This document shows, in pieces, positions 1 through 12,642 of a stretch of DNA of 64,000 bases. This DNA is from Larimichthys crocea (Eukaryota > Chordata > Actinopteri > Sciaenidae). Below the pieces are notes generated by a model that saw only the letters and a program-made list of their open reading frames with translations, was not told the DNA's origin and ran no database searches. Numbering within the stretch: the first letter of the stretch is position 1; each line of letters begins with the position of its first letter. The DNA is taken from the NCBI RefSeq assembly GCF_000972845.2, contig NC_040028.1, positions 7,865,198 through 7,929,197 of the forward strand, written 5' to 3'. The translations under genes and the position numbers were made by a program.

Positions 1-650
1 ACACTTTTTAGAACCGTAATGCATCGATGTGCGTGGAAATATTAGTTGGAAACGGTTTGATTTTGTTGGCTCAACATAAACATGGGTAAAATAAAAAGGT
101 CTAGAGAGGCTGTAGGTGAAAATGTGTTAACATTTTGAATCACTGGACTTGTTGTGGTCCTGAATAGAGCTCATGTAAAGCAACCTTATATACAATTTGC
201 GTTGTATATATTTTCTATTGTGGCTAAAATACTACAGTATTGAGGGCCTTTTTGTTAATATAGACAAAGAGAAAGTGTTAACACCTAAAGATAGATCAGA
301 CCACAGATTTACCAAATCACCCTTGTTGTACCAATTGTAACTTTCCGTTAGTCTACTCAAACACAAGCGTTAGTATAAGTAATGAGGTTGTGAAGCACCT
401 TTTACAGTCCACAGTCACAGTCTTGGATGATAAGCCCTGTTCTCTGACTAAAATAGAAGCAGTGTCTTTCTGTCTGTATGTATATGTCTGGGATTCGATT
501 TTCTCAGCAACCGCTCATCCAGTCACCTTCACACTTTGCAGCATTGCTGAGGACCTAAGGAAGAGTCCACAGTCGATATTGAGCTCTTGAGATCTATTCG
601 TGACATTTTTATTTCTTTCACCAAGGAGGTTATGTTTTGGGTCCAGTTTT

Positions 651-724
<74 letters not shown>

Positions 725-3700
725 AGCAATTACAGAAGGCATGGTATCACAGGGTGGATATACAATATTTTTTCCCTTTTGTTAACAATGATAGGTCGAT
801 TGTAACCCAAGTATCTCTAACAAGATGAACTGAATTATCGATTATGATTATTGTACTTAAAATGAATGGTGTGCCATGACTAAACAATTACAAATACTTG
901 TAACAACTATGGCAAGGTAGCAGTTCTCAATAAAGCCGCCAATAGCCCATTTTGATTGGACACATTAAAATAAGCACTGCACTGGTTAATAGAAAATAAC
1001 AATAGCAGTGAGATCTGAAAGGTGATCTGACATGATATGAACAATAAATGGCCAAATCTTTAAATATGCAATTAGGGAACTGTCCAATAACATGGTCAAT
1101 GTTTTGTAACACACATCATTAGCATTAAGCCAATTACCTGATGAAATACCCAATTGGCTCATGTTTTGATTCATGTCCCCCCTCTCTATTGACTCTTGCT
1201 CTAACATTGATTCCGAAGCTGGATTTTTCATAAAACATTTATTTCTTTATAAAAAAAACATTCTTACTGAGTAGACACCTAATCTACAGTCTCTATTGAC
1301 TGAGCTCTTCCAATCGGAAGTGATGGCAAAGAAAAATGTTCCTGTAGATGAAAAATGGATCAAAATGCTTTTTTTTTTCTTGGCTCCTGCTCTTCCTCCA
1401 GTAAATGTCCACGGCACTTGAGCTGCAGCAGCTTTTCTTTTGGAGCCATCCTCATTTTACCACTGCTCTGACACTTGGCAGAAAGGTCCCATATTCTTTC
1501 CCTTCACAGGCAGACCTGTTGAACTGCAGGATGCCCAGTCTACAAATTACATTCCCCAACCATCCACTGGTGTGAGGCACCAGTACAAGAGTCTGATCTG
1601 CAGTGCTGTCCGAGTGTGCTCTCCAGCAGCAAAGAGACTATGGATCGATTGCAGTATTGCCCAGAGCACTTACTGCTACTCACATCCAAACCACAAAAAA
1701 AAAAAAAAAAACAATTTGGCGTGGGCATGCCCCCGTGGATATTAATAATTGAAAGATTTCTTGGTCATACCAGGTTTATTTCAGGGAAACAAGGGCCATC
1801 CAGTGATGTTCCACACACTGTTATTCAGAAACGCCGCTCCCTTCAGCTCTGTGACTTCTCATAAAGGCATTACTAAAATTCTATCAAGTAACCTCCTGTG
1901 TTCAATTCATTTTCCTGCATAGCTGCAAAATGTGATAGGCCAAGATAACATGAAAAAAAAAATGTGAAAAGCACGTAAAGCTATTGCAAGGCAATTTAAA
2001 TTTGTAATCTCCAGGAAAGCAATGCTGGGGCGGTATCTTGGCTGGTTGGCATTTCCACCTGAACACTGAGATCCTGCAGGCCTTTCAGTTAGAGACGGAT
2101 CACAGTTTATTCTGATGTTGTGAAACATAAAGGCTAAGTGCACATTCAGTAGGAGCAAGAATTTCTCTGCAGCTCAAGGACCACCAGCAAACAGCTCGGA
2201 TCATAACAATACCTACTACTCAATAACTGTTCACTGCATCGCAGCTCGCTGCAAGTGATTTTCTATTGGTTTCATACTCTATCTGCTGTGGGCTGTGGAT
2301 CTTTATGAATACTATCAAAAGACAGTATGCCATAAGAGAGCTCTGTGGAAAAAACAGCATGCGCTGTGCTTTCCACCCCTTGAAATATATTAATGACACT
2401 GTCTGTGAGAGGAGCCGGCTCATCCCGTAGATATCCAGCTACGGGATGGAGTTGGAGAGTGTGGGCACTGACCTGAACAATTCACACTTCAGTCGCTCCC
2501 CAGGGGGCTTTCATGCACATTTACTCACGGCAGGGGCGAGGTCATGCTGCCCTTTTAGCGCAGCACTAACACACTAACAGTCCTGCCAGAGCCCTCACAC
2601 TGGCTCTGAAACGCACACACACTGCACTACATACACAATGCGTAGTGTCTCTGGAGCAGTCAGATATGACACGCGTTCACCTGTGAAAGAAGACAAGAAC
2701 ATTCAGACAGCACGAGCACGCTCGATACCAGAGCACACCTACTCGCATACACACACACACACGCACTATACATTAGCATACGCACATAGACAGGAAGCAT
2801 CTTGTCTCCTTTCACCCTCCTGGGGACTGAGAGCTGAACTACAGGTGTGCTTGCTTTCTGTCTTTCATCTGCTGTGGTTTAAACATACATGTACTGCCTT
2901 TCCCCAAGAGCACGTACGCTCTCAGCCGCTTATCAGCAAACATTTTACGATTCAAACATGTACTGCCTCTCTCTCCTGCTTCGATAGCATCTCTCTCTTT
3001 CAGTTTCAGTTGCCAAAGCATGACACAGTCTATTGTTTAGACATTCAAAACATGGTGCAGTGCCAAATCGAAAAGCATTAAACAAGGTTAATGTAAAGTC
3101 CCTCGTTGACCATATTGAAGGTACTCAGCTCTTGAACAATTGCAGCGGAACAGCTGATTGTAAATGTTTTACATGGGTATCTGCAATAAAACTCAGCAGT
3201 TAATTGTTTTCTGAGTGAGTGCTTGTGATTTCCTCACTGCTCCATCTGTGCAATTATCAGTTTCAATTTGAAATCCTATCAGCTTGTTTGCTTGCTATCT
3301 GTAGCATCTTTTGGATGGGTCGGATGTGTCCGTCCCTCTCTCTGTCCCACTCTCCATCTGTCAAACATGATTCTGAGATCAGGCAGTATTCTGCTTTAAA
3401 AGACTGTTGCGAGTATTTTAAAAGAATATTCTGGTCTACTTTTAGCAGGATTGTTAGATGTCACTGCAGCTCTCATGCTGTTCCAATTTGCACATGGACT
3501 AGCTGGCGATAATTAGTACTACAAGTGGTCATTATATTAACATCTTTTTGCTTTGCTAATTTTAGACCTTGTGCAGAAGACGAGTCTTTGAGAGACAAGA
3601 GGTGGCTAACTAGGTTGCATTAACACACAGACACCATGTCTCGTTTCACACAATGAAATGTGAAATTCTTCTTTTTAACATTCTTTCACCTTCCTCCACA

Positions 3701-4103
3701 ACTACAGATTGCACAAATCTTTTTTTCAGCTGCTGGATGATACATGGCACTTAAAATTGAAGCCAATAAAACAGCTTTAGTTGAGTTAAGAATATGGATT
3801 TTGCTCCAAAAACTACAAACAGGTCTTTGGAAGTTGTTATAAAAATTAGGTTTATACTGTGTTTCAGATGTCTTGAATAATATGATGTGTACGTGAGTTT
3901 CTACTCCTCACAAGTTCTGTTTTCACTTCTCTAATATGACTTTGCTGTTAAAGTGAAAAGTGAATGTAGGTGTTTGCATTTGAAGACAAATGTAAGAACC
4001 TCTTTTCACAACTTGGTTCATGTCACTTTAACAAACCATTAGTGATATGGCATTTGGGGAGACCATGGCTTGTTCAGTCTCTTTACTCTTTACTCCATCA
4101 TAC
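1..4103 (-). other. thsd7b: thsd7b intron after exon 5 (incomplete)
   Basis: Intronic on the minus strand; it starts at the donor at 4103 and runs off the left edge. No further TSP1-type cysteine/tryptophan pattern is visible on the minus strand. It holds the (TGTC)n tract near 653-724, a short CA tract near 2746-2765 and A/T runs (1688-1706). The open frames at 1440-1745 and 2638-3081 are low-complexity and show no recognisable protein. Confidence 0.7.
653..724. repeat. (TGTC)n microsatellite, about 18 units
   Basis: Uninterrupted TGTC/CTGT tetranucleotide tract of about 72 bp. It is open in several frames on both strands, which explains the overlapping open frames of poly-CLSV and poly-TDRQ type here. 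The left flank (GGAGGTTATGTTTTGGGTCC, 626-645) resembles the lead-in of a dispersed fish repeat that often carries such a tract, so it probably arose inside a mobile-element copy. Confidence 0.9.
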
Positions 4104-4262
4104 CTCTCTTTCCCTGTGGTTCTTTGCAGTTGTCATGTAGGCAGGCACCCCAGGATGACCACTGGGAGAGCAAGCAGTGGTGCTGGCAAGGGATGGAGCA
4201 GTTCTGGATAGCCGAGGGGGGCTCTTCACCAGCGCACAGCCTTACATTCACAGGCCTGGACA
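4104..4262 (-). CDS. thsd7b: thsd7b exon 5 (coding): half TSP1 plus start of next repeat
   Basis: A 159-nt exon found by reading the minus strand opposite an open plus-strand frame. The acceptor TTTTGTTTGTTCAG precedes T4262, and the donor AGAG/GTATGA is at 4104 (phase 1 in, phase 1 out). It encodes SRPVNVRLCAGEEPPSA, then IQNCSIPCQHHCLLSQ, then WSSWGACLHDNC and KEPQGKR (52 codons plus split codons). Cysteine spacing, the WSSWGAC core (WxxW) and the CxHxNCxxPQGK motif match THSD7B and THSD7A closely. Residues 483-536. The split last codon (G plus two bases) must be completed by an exon left of the window; THSD7 proteins continue with a Gly after the GK(K/R) motif. I looked for that next exon in 1-4103 on the minus strand and did not find it. 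Confidence 0.93.
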
Positions 4263-7200
4263 CTGAACAAACAAAAGGAACACAGGCATGGATATACTGG
4301 GCTTAAGTCAAGATCAGACACACACACAGGTAGTGGTGGAGTGTGTGATTTCTGTCAAGTAATATATTTGGAATTGGAATCAAAGCAGAAATATGTGCTA
4401 GATGTTGTGAGCAGAGTGAAGAAGATGAAGGCGCATCACTGCCTCTGATTGGGAAGACGATGCTGTGTGTATTGTTGAAGGTTACAGGTCTGAATGTTGA
4501 ATACTGTGCTTAGAGGCAGGGTAAAAAAAGTTAAAAAAAAATAAAGGAGAAAATAGAAAGTACAGAAAGAGAAATGCTCTTTTCATCTCATGTATGGCTC
4601 CGAGGAATATTAACTAGAGGACAGTGGCCAGCTATGGGAGTAAACAGAAGCTGAACAGGGAGATATTAAGGTAATACACAGTATAACCAATTTACTGCTA
4701 AGCATGGCTGGTATCATTTATACATCACAGAAAGCTCAGCCACCTGTAATGGGCTCTGACATTAGTCTCTCACACAGAATGAGCAGGTATTTTGCCTGTC
4801 CATAGCACAGGGATTTATTCAATCTAATGTTTCATTTTGATGCACCTCCGCACATCATTGAGTGGCAAATTTCCATTTAAATGAGAGCCCAAAGAGAAAT
4901 TCACTAAATGTCCATTGTGCATTTTGTCTTCTTACCAAAAGTAATTTACATGGTGTTTGATCTCCTTTGTAAAATGAGATGCTTGCTTGAACACATTCAT
5001 AAAGTACAGATTTTATGCTTTGTTCCCTAAACTGTGGTTTTGTGTGTTTGTCAATTGCATTGCAGTAGATATTCAACAGGAGCAAATTGTTTTCCGCATT
5101 ACCGGACCAAGTAGTTCTCCATATTGGAGGCATACAGCAACATTTGTTTACATTAGCTAAAGCTGTGCACGTCACAAACATTGTAGTTGACATATTGATC
5201 TTTGTCCCTCACATTCATTGATTCAAAAAGCTTCCCTCATTGACATTCTGTATTTAGCTAATATATCCATGTACAAATACACCTCTGGTGAGGGATATCC
5301 CATAGTAAGCGCCAAAACACTTCAGCTATAAAATGAAGCCACACAGGACTCATCAAGTAGGTGCTATGAAAAAAATATGTATAAGACAAAGTTAATATGT
5401 TGTTATTACATAAATGATTATTTTTATTAGGCTGGAAAGAGTGTGATTTGCCAAAGAGGACCATATAGTTGAAAGCCATTAAAAATACCCACTGTGCTTA
5501 ATTAAAAAGATAAATGAAATACTTGGTATGCATGTGAGACCTTTGCCTTGTAGTGATTGATTTTATAATCCTGAAACTTTCATTTTGTTTAATTGAAATT
5601 TTGAAGAGTATTACTTTTTAGCACAGCCTTTTGGAGTTCATCCACACAGTAACACTTGGTTGCCTGGGTGATTATGACACTGGACACATTTTGCATGCTT
5701 CTTCCTCTTTATTCATAATATTGTATATACAAAAGTAATTTAATTTGGCATCATTTAAAAACTGCTTAACCTGTGTCATTCGGGGCTGTTTACACTAATG
5801 ATGAATGAGCTAATGATACTAAATCATTGACACATACATCTATGATGTTTCTCACCAGTTTTTAGGTTTTCCCTTTTATTTTAGTTCGAATTACTGTTCT
5901 TTCCAAAGAAACTACAAAAGAAGTGATGCTGTTTTATTATTCTGGCAGCAGAAAGAGCAGTTTGTTTTTGAAAAAAAAAGAAGGGAAAAACAGAGTAGCA
6001 TGCAGAATGATAAGAGCCACCTCTGCTGCAACAATGAAATCTTGGGAAACGTAATCTTAAACATTGCAGGAATTGCAAATTGAAAGGGGGTTAGGTCAAG
6101 TTTATCTGGTGTCTTTCTTTCTTCTTTGTTTAGATTATTTGCATTACATTAAAAGGCCGAGTACATAGCAGTAGAAATATAGAAGCAAATGTTTTCCTTA
6201 ATGCGTTACTGACAGAAGCAAACAAACACACTAAAGGCTGTTGATTCTAAAAAGTAGGCGTGTGGACTGTATAAATCTAACATTTCGTCACATTGAGACT
6301 GTGTTATTATAAAAGTAACAGATTTTAATTCATGATAGTATGTCTGTATGTTTTGAAATCAATACCAGTATCAAACAATTATTTGTTTAATATTTAAAGT
6401 CTAGGGGTGGACATTTTTTTATTAAATCAAAAAACTAATTAAAAAAAAAAGATTGCAAATCTGACCAGACGTTCAATACTCACTCATTTAAGTCTTATAG
6501 CCTGTCCTTAGAGTAAATAATTACTACATGTAAATGTAAATACTGAGTGATTAGTTACCATGAGATGTGATTCTCTTTATTTTCAATTAACTACAGTAAC
6601 TTTCTTCTTTTCTGAATTCTCTACACTGACTGACTTCATTATCTTAGGCCACCTCTCTGCATTTTATTACTGCTTCTTAAATCTGCATGATACTTACATA
6701 AGCATAATTCACAGAGGGGATGGGTGAGCAGATTCTGTTCAATGTCCAAAGTAAACTAATTCATCCCCTTTAATACTATAGCTGATGTGCCATATTTGAT
6801 TTAATGTAAAAAACATACTGCCCTGTTAGTCTACATCAGCTGTATTTCTCAACCTCATAAAACTTTTTTACTTGTTTTGTGAAAATGCCCATTTACTCCT
6901 GAAATTCAGGCCAACCAAAATTACACAAACGCTTACTTACTGTGTCCACCCCCACATTAAGGTGATTTAGTTGGTTATATATTCCCGCACTAGCATTAAT
7001 GGAAGAAGGAGGTAAGGCTGAAAACACTAAAGAAATTAAACCTTTTAAATTGTGGCTGTAACTGTTTCTGTCTTTGTGTGCATGAGACTATTCATGTGTA
7101 ACAACAGTGTTTAGAAATGACCAGCTAACGTATCTTGTGGCATTTTTGGTGACATTTTCACCAACTAGGATTTTTTTTTTTTTTCAACCAGGAATTTTAT

Positions 7201-7371
7201 GAAATTTTTTGCCATGCTATAATGCTACTGATGAAGCCTAAGGTAGCTGTTGGTCCCTGTTTTTCCTGATGTGGTGATGTTTTTTCTGCATAAGGAGCAA
7301 ATAGATAGAATACTATCTATATTTCCCTGTTGTCTAAGGAAATTAGAGTTCTGATATAAAATAATAATAAC

Positions 7372-7402
<31 letters not shown>

Positions 7403-8775
7403 GTAACTTTTACATTAAAGGGAAAAAATATCCATTTTATTATTCTTAGGATAAGGATGTAGTGTGTGTCAAGTGTCTGTCCATCATCATTGATCCATCA
7501 TGTTTTTTTGATATATCCCTTTACAACCTGTGCAGGACAAATCTATTCACAGTGCTTGTTATTGACATATGCACAAATCCATAAATCCGCTGTGTGAAGT
7601 GGTGAAACCGCTGTGCTCATCTAAGTTAATTTGGTCTTCACTGTCATGCTCAATTATTTTCTGGCGTGAACATTCCTGCGTCACAAGGTCACTGACATGG
7701 CTATACGAGGTGCCTCTGCTGGTTTCCCTGGCACGTGCCCCACCAGATTTTTGACATCTGTTTTTTTTATTTGTATTTTAAATGCTTACTATTATTTTTT
7801 GAATTGACCTGGTTAATTGTGATTATAGTCCTTATAAAGGTGCAAAAACATGCATTACGCTGACGCTATTATTATTTTAATAACATTAATAGTATTTAAT
7901 ATGTCTTTGAATAATACATGTCAAACACAAAGTGGTGGTTGCACAAACTGTGAGAGCATCTCCATGCCTACCTTCTATTTTGGTTCATGCATGTGCAATG
8001 TGCAAGAATTGGCATGTGTGATGATTATTAAATGCTCTCTCAGCCAGTCACATCAGAAGCGTCAGAGTGCTAATCACTGTTAAATGTGATGACGACAGCT
8101 CAAGGAAAAGCTAGTGTAAAAGCTAGTGAGAGTGATAGATGCGATTGAATAAGCGTCATTTTCAATAATTATACCAGCACAAACAAGTATTTACCCTAAT
8201 GCAAAGTGTGGAAACTTCGATATCTGATTAGGTAAAGACATAATGTATACATTTAGTCTTGACGTGTATGTGTAAGTGTATGTAAATTGCAGAAAATTGC
8301 CATCATTATTTTCTTTTTTCCCCTCCTACTCTGGTGTAAGTGAGCATTTCTTCATTAAAAAAACTGCTTGGATTCTAATGTTTGCAGTCCTCGAAATGAC
8401 TGTATAGCTGAAATAATAATAATAATAATAAACCTTCGGAGGTAAACTGAGCTATTTCACATGCAAAGCAGTGGGTCCATGCTGTTCAAAGCTTATCTAT
8501 ACTGTAGCTCAGGCAAGCACAGTCTGAATAAAACGATAATCCTTATACTTGCACTTTGAACACCGTGAGCAACACAGTGTGGTTATGATTATGTTTTCTC
8601 TGCATAACCAACATAATGCTCTGCTGCTAACTTTCACTGCAATATGTTATGCTCACAGTTTATATCAATACACACTACGGTGTTTACTCTGAATTTATTC
8701 ATCGTGTATCTCTTGAGCCACCAAAGTGCTTCCAGCGTGCACTGGGTCAACAGTGATGAAGGTGGATTTTCTTAC
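4263..8775 (-). other. thsd7b: thsd7b intron between exons 4 and 5
   Basis: A 4,513-bp intron with consensus ends (GTAAGA at 8775, TTGTTCAG at 4263). AT-rich. It contains an AAT trinucleotide tract (7360-7403), a short one (8414-8432) and T runs (7169-7186). I see no exon or intact mobile element in it. Confidence 0.85.
7360..7403. repeat. (AAT)n microsatellite
   Basis: About 44 bp of AAT trinucleotides with one interruption (AAC) near 7370; intronic. Confidence 0.9.
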
Positions 8776-8945
8776 CCTCTTTCCTGTGATGTGGTGCTGC
8801 ATCATCAGGGACTTGAACACAGTAGGTCTTCCTGTTCTGGATCCCCCCTCCACACAGAATACTTATGTTAGCCAGCCGCCTCTCCTGCTGGCTCAGTAAG
8901 GGCAAGATGTGACATTCTCTCCAGTCAGTAGTCCTCCACACATAC
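8776..8945 (-). CDS. thsd7b: thsd7b exon 4 (coding): half TSP1 repeat
   Basis: A 170-nt exon, phase 2 in and phase 1 out. The acceptor CTCTGTGCAG precedes G8945 (completing AG+G, Arg), and the donor GAGG/GTAAGA is at 8776. It encodes YVWRTTDWREC, then a PLLSQQ segment, LCGGGIQNRKTYCVQ and ends at HHRKE. This is the 5' half of a TSP1-like repeat of the WRT-x-W-x-EC type seen in THSD7 proteins; the matching half is in the exon at 4104-4262. Joined, the boundary reads KE-V-SRPV, the same as I know for mammalian THSD7B (THSD7A has KE-A-SKP). Residues 426-483. The open frame continues past the donor (GKKIHLHHC) but that part is intronic. Confidence 0.92.
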
Positions 8946-9847
8946 CTGCACAGAGCGCACACAAGACATATTTGCGAACAAGCAAACAGCAATTAAAATA
9001 AGTCACGGCTGGAATCACTGATAGGTCTTCGGAAGTATACAGGAGCATCATGTCTGTGTAAAAACAATCGGAAGATAAATATATTGGACAAAAGATAAGT
9101 ATCCGAATACACAGCAGTCACACAAAACAAAAGACAAATTAAGGAGTGCAGTCTCTGGCAAGAGCCTCTCTCACAATATGTCAGGAGGAGAGAGGCATGA
9201 TTATTTTGATTTCAAAACTTCTAAACAATTGTTTGGTTTCATCTATGAAAAATGCAGTGGTGCATAAAGCAATTTTATTGGAAAGAGTTTACCAGAACAA
9301 CAGCCTGTAGTAATCTATCAAATGCTTAATTTCCGTAATGAGTTTTCCCTAATCATGTAAATCCTTTGCTCTCAGGCACTCCATGAAGATTTAGCAAATA
9401 AAACAAAATCTACCAGCAGGGAAAATAATTCTCCATTGATTACTTTGTTTATTGCATGTAATATTAGGCAAAAACCTATCTTGACAAACACTTCTAAAAC
9501 AATGAGATTCTGCATTGCACTACATTGTTTGTCATCCATGTCATGTCCATTGGGTCAGGACCTCCCAACAGTACACGATGTTATTGTCACAAGATAATTG
9601 AGGTAATTTAAAATAAAAAATATGCACAAAGTAATTCAGTAGTGAAATCATGAATATTGGCAGCCTCTAGGCTTTCTCTCATGATCATTCAGGTAAAAAA
9701 GCTCAGAGAGGCAAAGTTAAAATTCATTATTTAGTTTTGGAGTTTGACATTTTCTGCATAAATATTTGGATCAGGAGATTACACATGAACAGAGCTTTTG
9801 TTTTTGAGGGATGTAAGCACAAAATTAGATGATTACTATTACTCTAC
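8946..9847 (-). other. thsd7b: thsd7b intron between exons 3 and 4
   Basis: A 902-bp intron, GTAGAG donor and CTGTGCAG acceptor. The stretch 9300-9500 is free of obvious repeats and has several homeodomain/POU-like AT cores (TAATTTCC, ATGTAAAT), but nothing decisive. Confidence 0.85.
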
Positions 9848-10096
9848 CTGGGGCAATTTGGAAGTAAATCTCCTATAATGTTGCAAGCTTCTTTTTCCTC
9901 AAGGGCAGAACATCGTTTTCCTCCCCCAACTGGGATCTGTGTCATGATCCGTGACCGGAGGCGGTAACCAGGAGACAGGTCAGTGGACCGGCAGGTCTTC
10001 GAGCATGGACTCCATGTTGACCAATCAGATGTCTGACAGTCTTTGGGCATCACACATGCCTGAAAGGTCAGGGGGGAGTTGCCCTTGGTACAGAGA
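9848..10096 (-). CDS. thsd7b: thsd7b exon 3 (coding): TSP1 repeat
   Basis: A 249-nt exon, phase 2 in and phase 2 out. The acceptor CAATCTGCAG precedes T10096, which completes AG+T (Ser). The donor is CCCAG/GTAGAG at 9848. It finishes the repeat begun in the previous exon (SLC...LTFQACVMPKDC) and then encodes a classical TSP1 repeat: CQTSDWSTWSPCSKTC with a WxxW motif (a site type usually C-mannosylated), SPGYRLRSR, then GGGKRC...EEKEAC and LLPNCP. Residues 343-426. Order and spacing match THSD7B, where the same repeat ends in CPRY-WRT. It lies 1,678 bp from the preceding exon. The repeat is extracellular; the role of the THSD7 ectodomain is less well defined than that of other TSP1 proteins, so no ligand is assigned. 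Confidence 0.92.
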
Positions 10097-11774
10097 CTGC
10101 AGATTGAGGAGGGGGGAAAAAAGTTAGGGAATAAAATACAATTGTGACAACGTTATCTCAAAACATAACAGCTTTGTAACCTGATCAGAGAGAACACAGT
10201 TGCTGTAAGTATATAGAGAGTGTGAGAGAACAAAACAGATGAGTGACAGATGTTACGTGTGGTTGGAATTTAAATAGATTGGTGGACAGATTTTAAGTAA
10301 ACATGATATCACATGTAAGAAATACCATCTGCTATGATCTTGCTCTTGATCTAATAAACAGCTTTCACTTCTACACGACAATATAATATATCAAAGTTAT
10401 TATACATCATAATAACACAGGTCTCTGAAGTCAGCCTTTACAGAAATGGTATAAAGAGCAGATATACTCACTTAAAAAACACGGAACAAATGCATTAGTC
10501 ATGTAATTACAGCTCCCATTGTTTAATTTGGACAATTTAATTAGTTAGGTTATTAAGATGTGAGTACAATGCTCATTTTAGAATTTTACTTTGTAATTAG
10601 GGTGTAATTAGAAAAGCGGAATGAGGCAGAACTCAGGTGGGAAATCCATATTCAAAAAGCTTCTTAGTAAGTACCATGCAAATCAGACAGTACTATAAAT
10701 GGTCCCTTCACACTCAAGCCATAAAGCCAGGGAACCTTGTGTGCCTTGCTTGGCGATAATAACATGTGAGTGTCAAACGCATGGCAAGATACGCAATTTT
10801 TAAGCCCCTTCATCCAAACAACATGAGACCAACAATACTGCTGAGCCACTGCTTAGCTTTTATTTAGCTTTGTGTAATTGCAGTTCACTGCTCGTGACTA
10901 TACAAAAGCAATGTCAAACAATAAAAAGTGCATCATTCCAACAGGATGTTATTAAAGTGGTTATCATAGCCTCTATGAGTGACATTAACAGTCAGCTAAT
11001 AGTGTCACTTTATATCAAGTAGTGGCATTTAGTCAATATACATGCAGTACTTTTTTTTTTTTCTCTGCTGCAAAAAAAAAAAGCACATGATCCAATGTTC
11101 TTTCTCTATGTGTAGGTGTGTGTGTGTGAGTGTTAGTGCGCACGAGCATGTGCAGAAAAATCCATTCTTATCAAATCCAAATACCAGAGTTAGCTCACAC
11201 AGCAGGGACAGGAGGGGAGCAGCACTTGACATTTACCACAATAGTTCCTCACCACCGTCCTAATATGCTGCAAAAACACCAGCTCTCACATAATCTACTT
11301 ATAATTGAATAAATAACCACCATCAATAAAAACCATTTTGTTTTAGTGAATACACCTCCGCACGAAGCAAATGACCCACTGGGTTTGTGAGAGGGATGAC
11401 CATTGATCATGTCCCTGTCATGTTACAAAATAATACAAGTGTGGAGGAACCATAAAAAACAATCAATTCCATTAGGACCATTTCACCTGACACCCACGTT
11501 CAGTTACAAAGCATTTTCTACAACTCACCTCATATGCTATTGTACACCAGTGGAAAAAGAGATTAAAGTAAGACAAATTCAGTTATCAGTACTGGGCTGT
11601 CTGGGCCAGACAGCCACAAACCAGCTCTTTCCACGCCGCCTTGCTTTCAAAATTTTGGACTTATCTTGAGCCTTAAGAAAAGCTTTATTTTTTAATGCAT
11701 TCATTTCAGGTTCACTGTTTTTATTCTTGCTGTATGAATGCCACGGCACTTTACAGCACTTGTGATTGGCTTAC
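10097..11774 (-). other. thsd7b: thsd7b intron between exons 2 and 3
   Basis: A 1,678-bp intron with a GTAAGC donor and TCTGCAG acceptor. It contains a T run and an A run (11050-11082) and a short GT tract near 11115-11128. No exon is seen. Confidence 0.85.
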
Positions 11775-12642
11775 CTCAGCATTGCATTCTTGCCATCACT
11801 CCGTGTGCAGCGGACTTGTCGTGTCTGGTATCCCATCTCCAGTTCCCATGACATGGGGTACTTGTTGCGCTCATGAGGATAGTGCTGGTGGTGGAGGTGG
11901 TGATTGTGGTGCTGGTGGTGAGAAGCCTGTGTGTGCAATGTGACTGTGTTGTTCTCGCTGGCACTGCTGCTAAAGTCCACTGTGGTCCTACCGCTTAACA
12001 GGGCATCCTTGTGATGGGGTAGCCGACACTCACTCCATGCCCCTACTTTAAGGCTGTACTGGTATTCACCCTCCCCAGCAGGGCAGTCAACAGGGCTAGA
12101 ACAAGTCCTGGTCTCTGTCAAGTTAGGGCAGTTTGCACCTCCGTACATTGGCGTGGCCAGGACATGTCGAGTCCGATGTTGCAGGGCAGTACCGCAAGAT
12201 TTGCTGCAACTTGACCAGGAGGTGAAGTCTGAAACTACACAGTCCTGGGGACAAGGGATGAGACATGCCTGCTCCACAGGTGGTTTCTGGGAAAAGAACT
12301 CACATATCCTTGAGGTTACTGTGGTACGGTTTGAAGTACGTACACAGTGGACTTTGCGCCTCTGGATGCCATGTTGTGCTGTAATACACTCAGCTGTACT
12401 CAGCGTGAGCTTGTTGCCAAAGAAAGGAACAAGAACACAGCCCCCCCAGTCTGACACTTCCCACTCAAAGAGGTCCTGATGCCAGTTGCAGACCTTAAAG
12501 CAGTGCCGCTGACTTTCTGGCTTGTCCATGAGCTGGCAGTGCGTATGGTGGGTGGTCCAGCCCTCCATGTGCACACACCATATTGTCCTTGTCTGAACTC
12601 CACCAGAACCACAGTCCTCCCCGATACACTGACCCCACTGGC
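11775..12642 (-). CDS. thsd7b: thsd7b exon 2 (coding): first TSP1 repeats, large exon
   Basis: Large 868-nt exon encoding residues 54-343 of the predicted ectodomain. The acceptor is TTGGTTGCAG before G12642 and the donor is CTGAG/GTAAGC at 11775 (phase 1 in, phase 2 out). It contains, in order: a TSP1-like repeat (QWGQC, CGSGGVQTR, WCVHMEGWTTH); a divergent repeat (WEVSDWGGCVLVP, then AECITAQHGIQRR and ACLIPC); a classical TSP1 repeat (CVVSDFTSWSSCSKSCG to CPNLTETRTCS); and most of a fourth (YSLKVGAWSEC, then GYQTRQVRCTRSDGKNAML). The phrases WEVSDW, AEC-TAQHG and TRSDGKNAML match THSD7B better than THSD7A as I know these families. N-glycosylation sequons (NRT, NLT, NNT) are present. Odd point: a His-rich stretch at residues 295-308 lies between the repeat halves. 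The open frame runs about 37 codons past the acceptor into intron; those residues are not part of the protein. Confidence 0.93.

Noticed and set aside
2638..3081. 147-residue plus-strand open frame
   Set aside because: Contains a CA-repeat-derived HTHTHTH run, no domain or splice context; likely chance.
4070..4306. 78-residue plus-strand open frame
   Set aside because: Shadow of the minus-strand THSD7B exon at 4104-4262.
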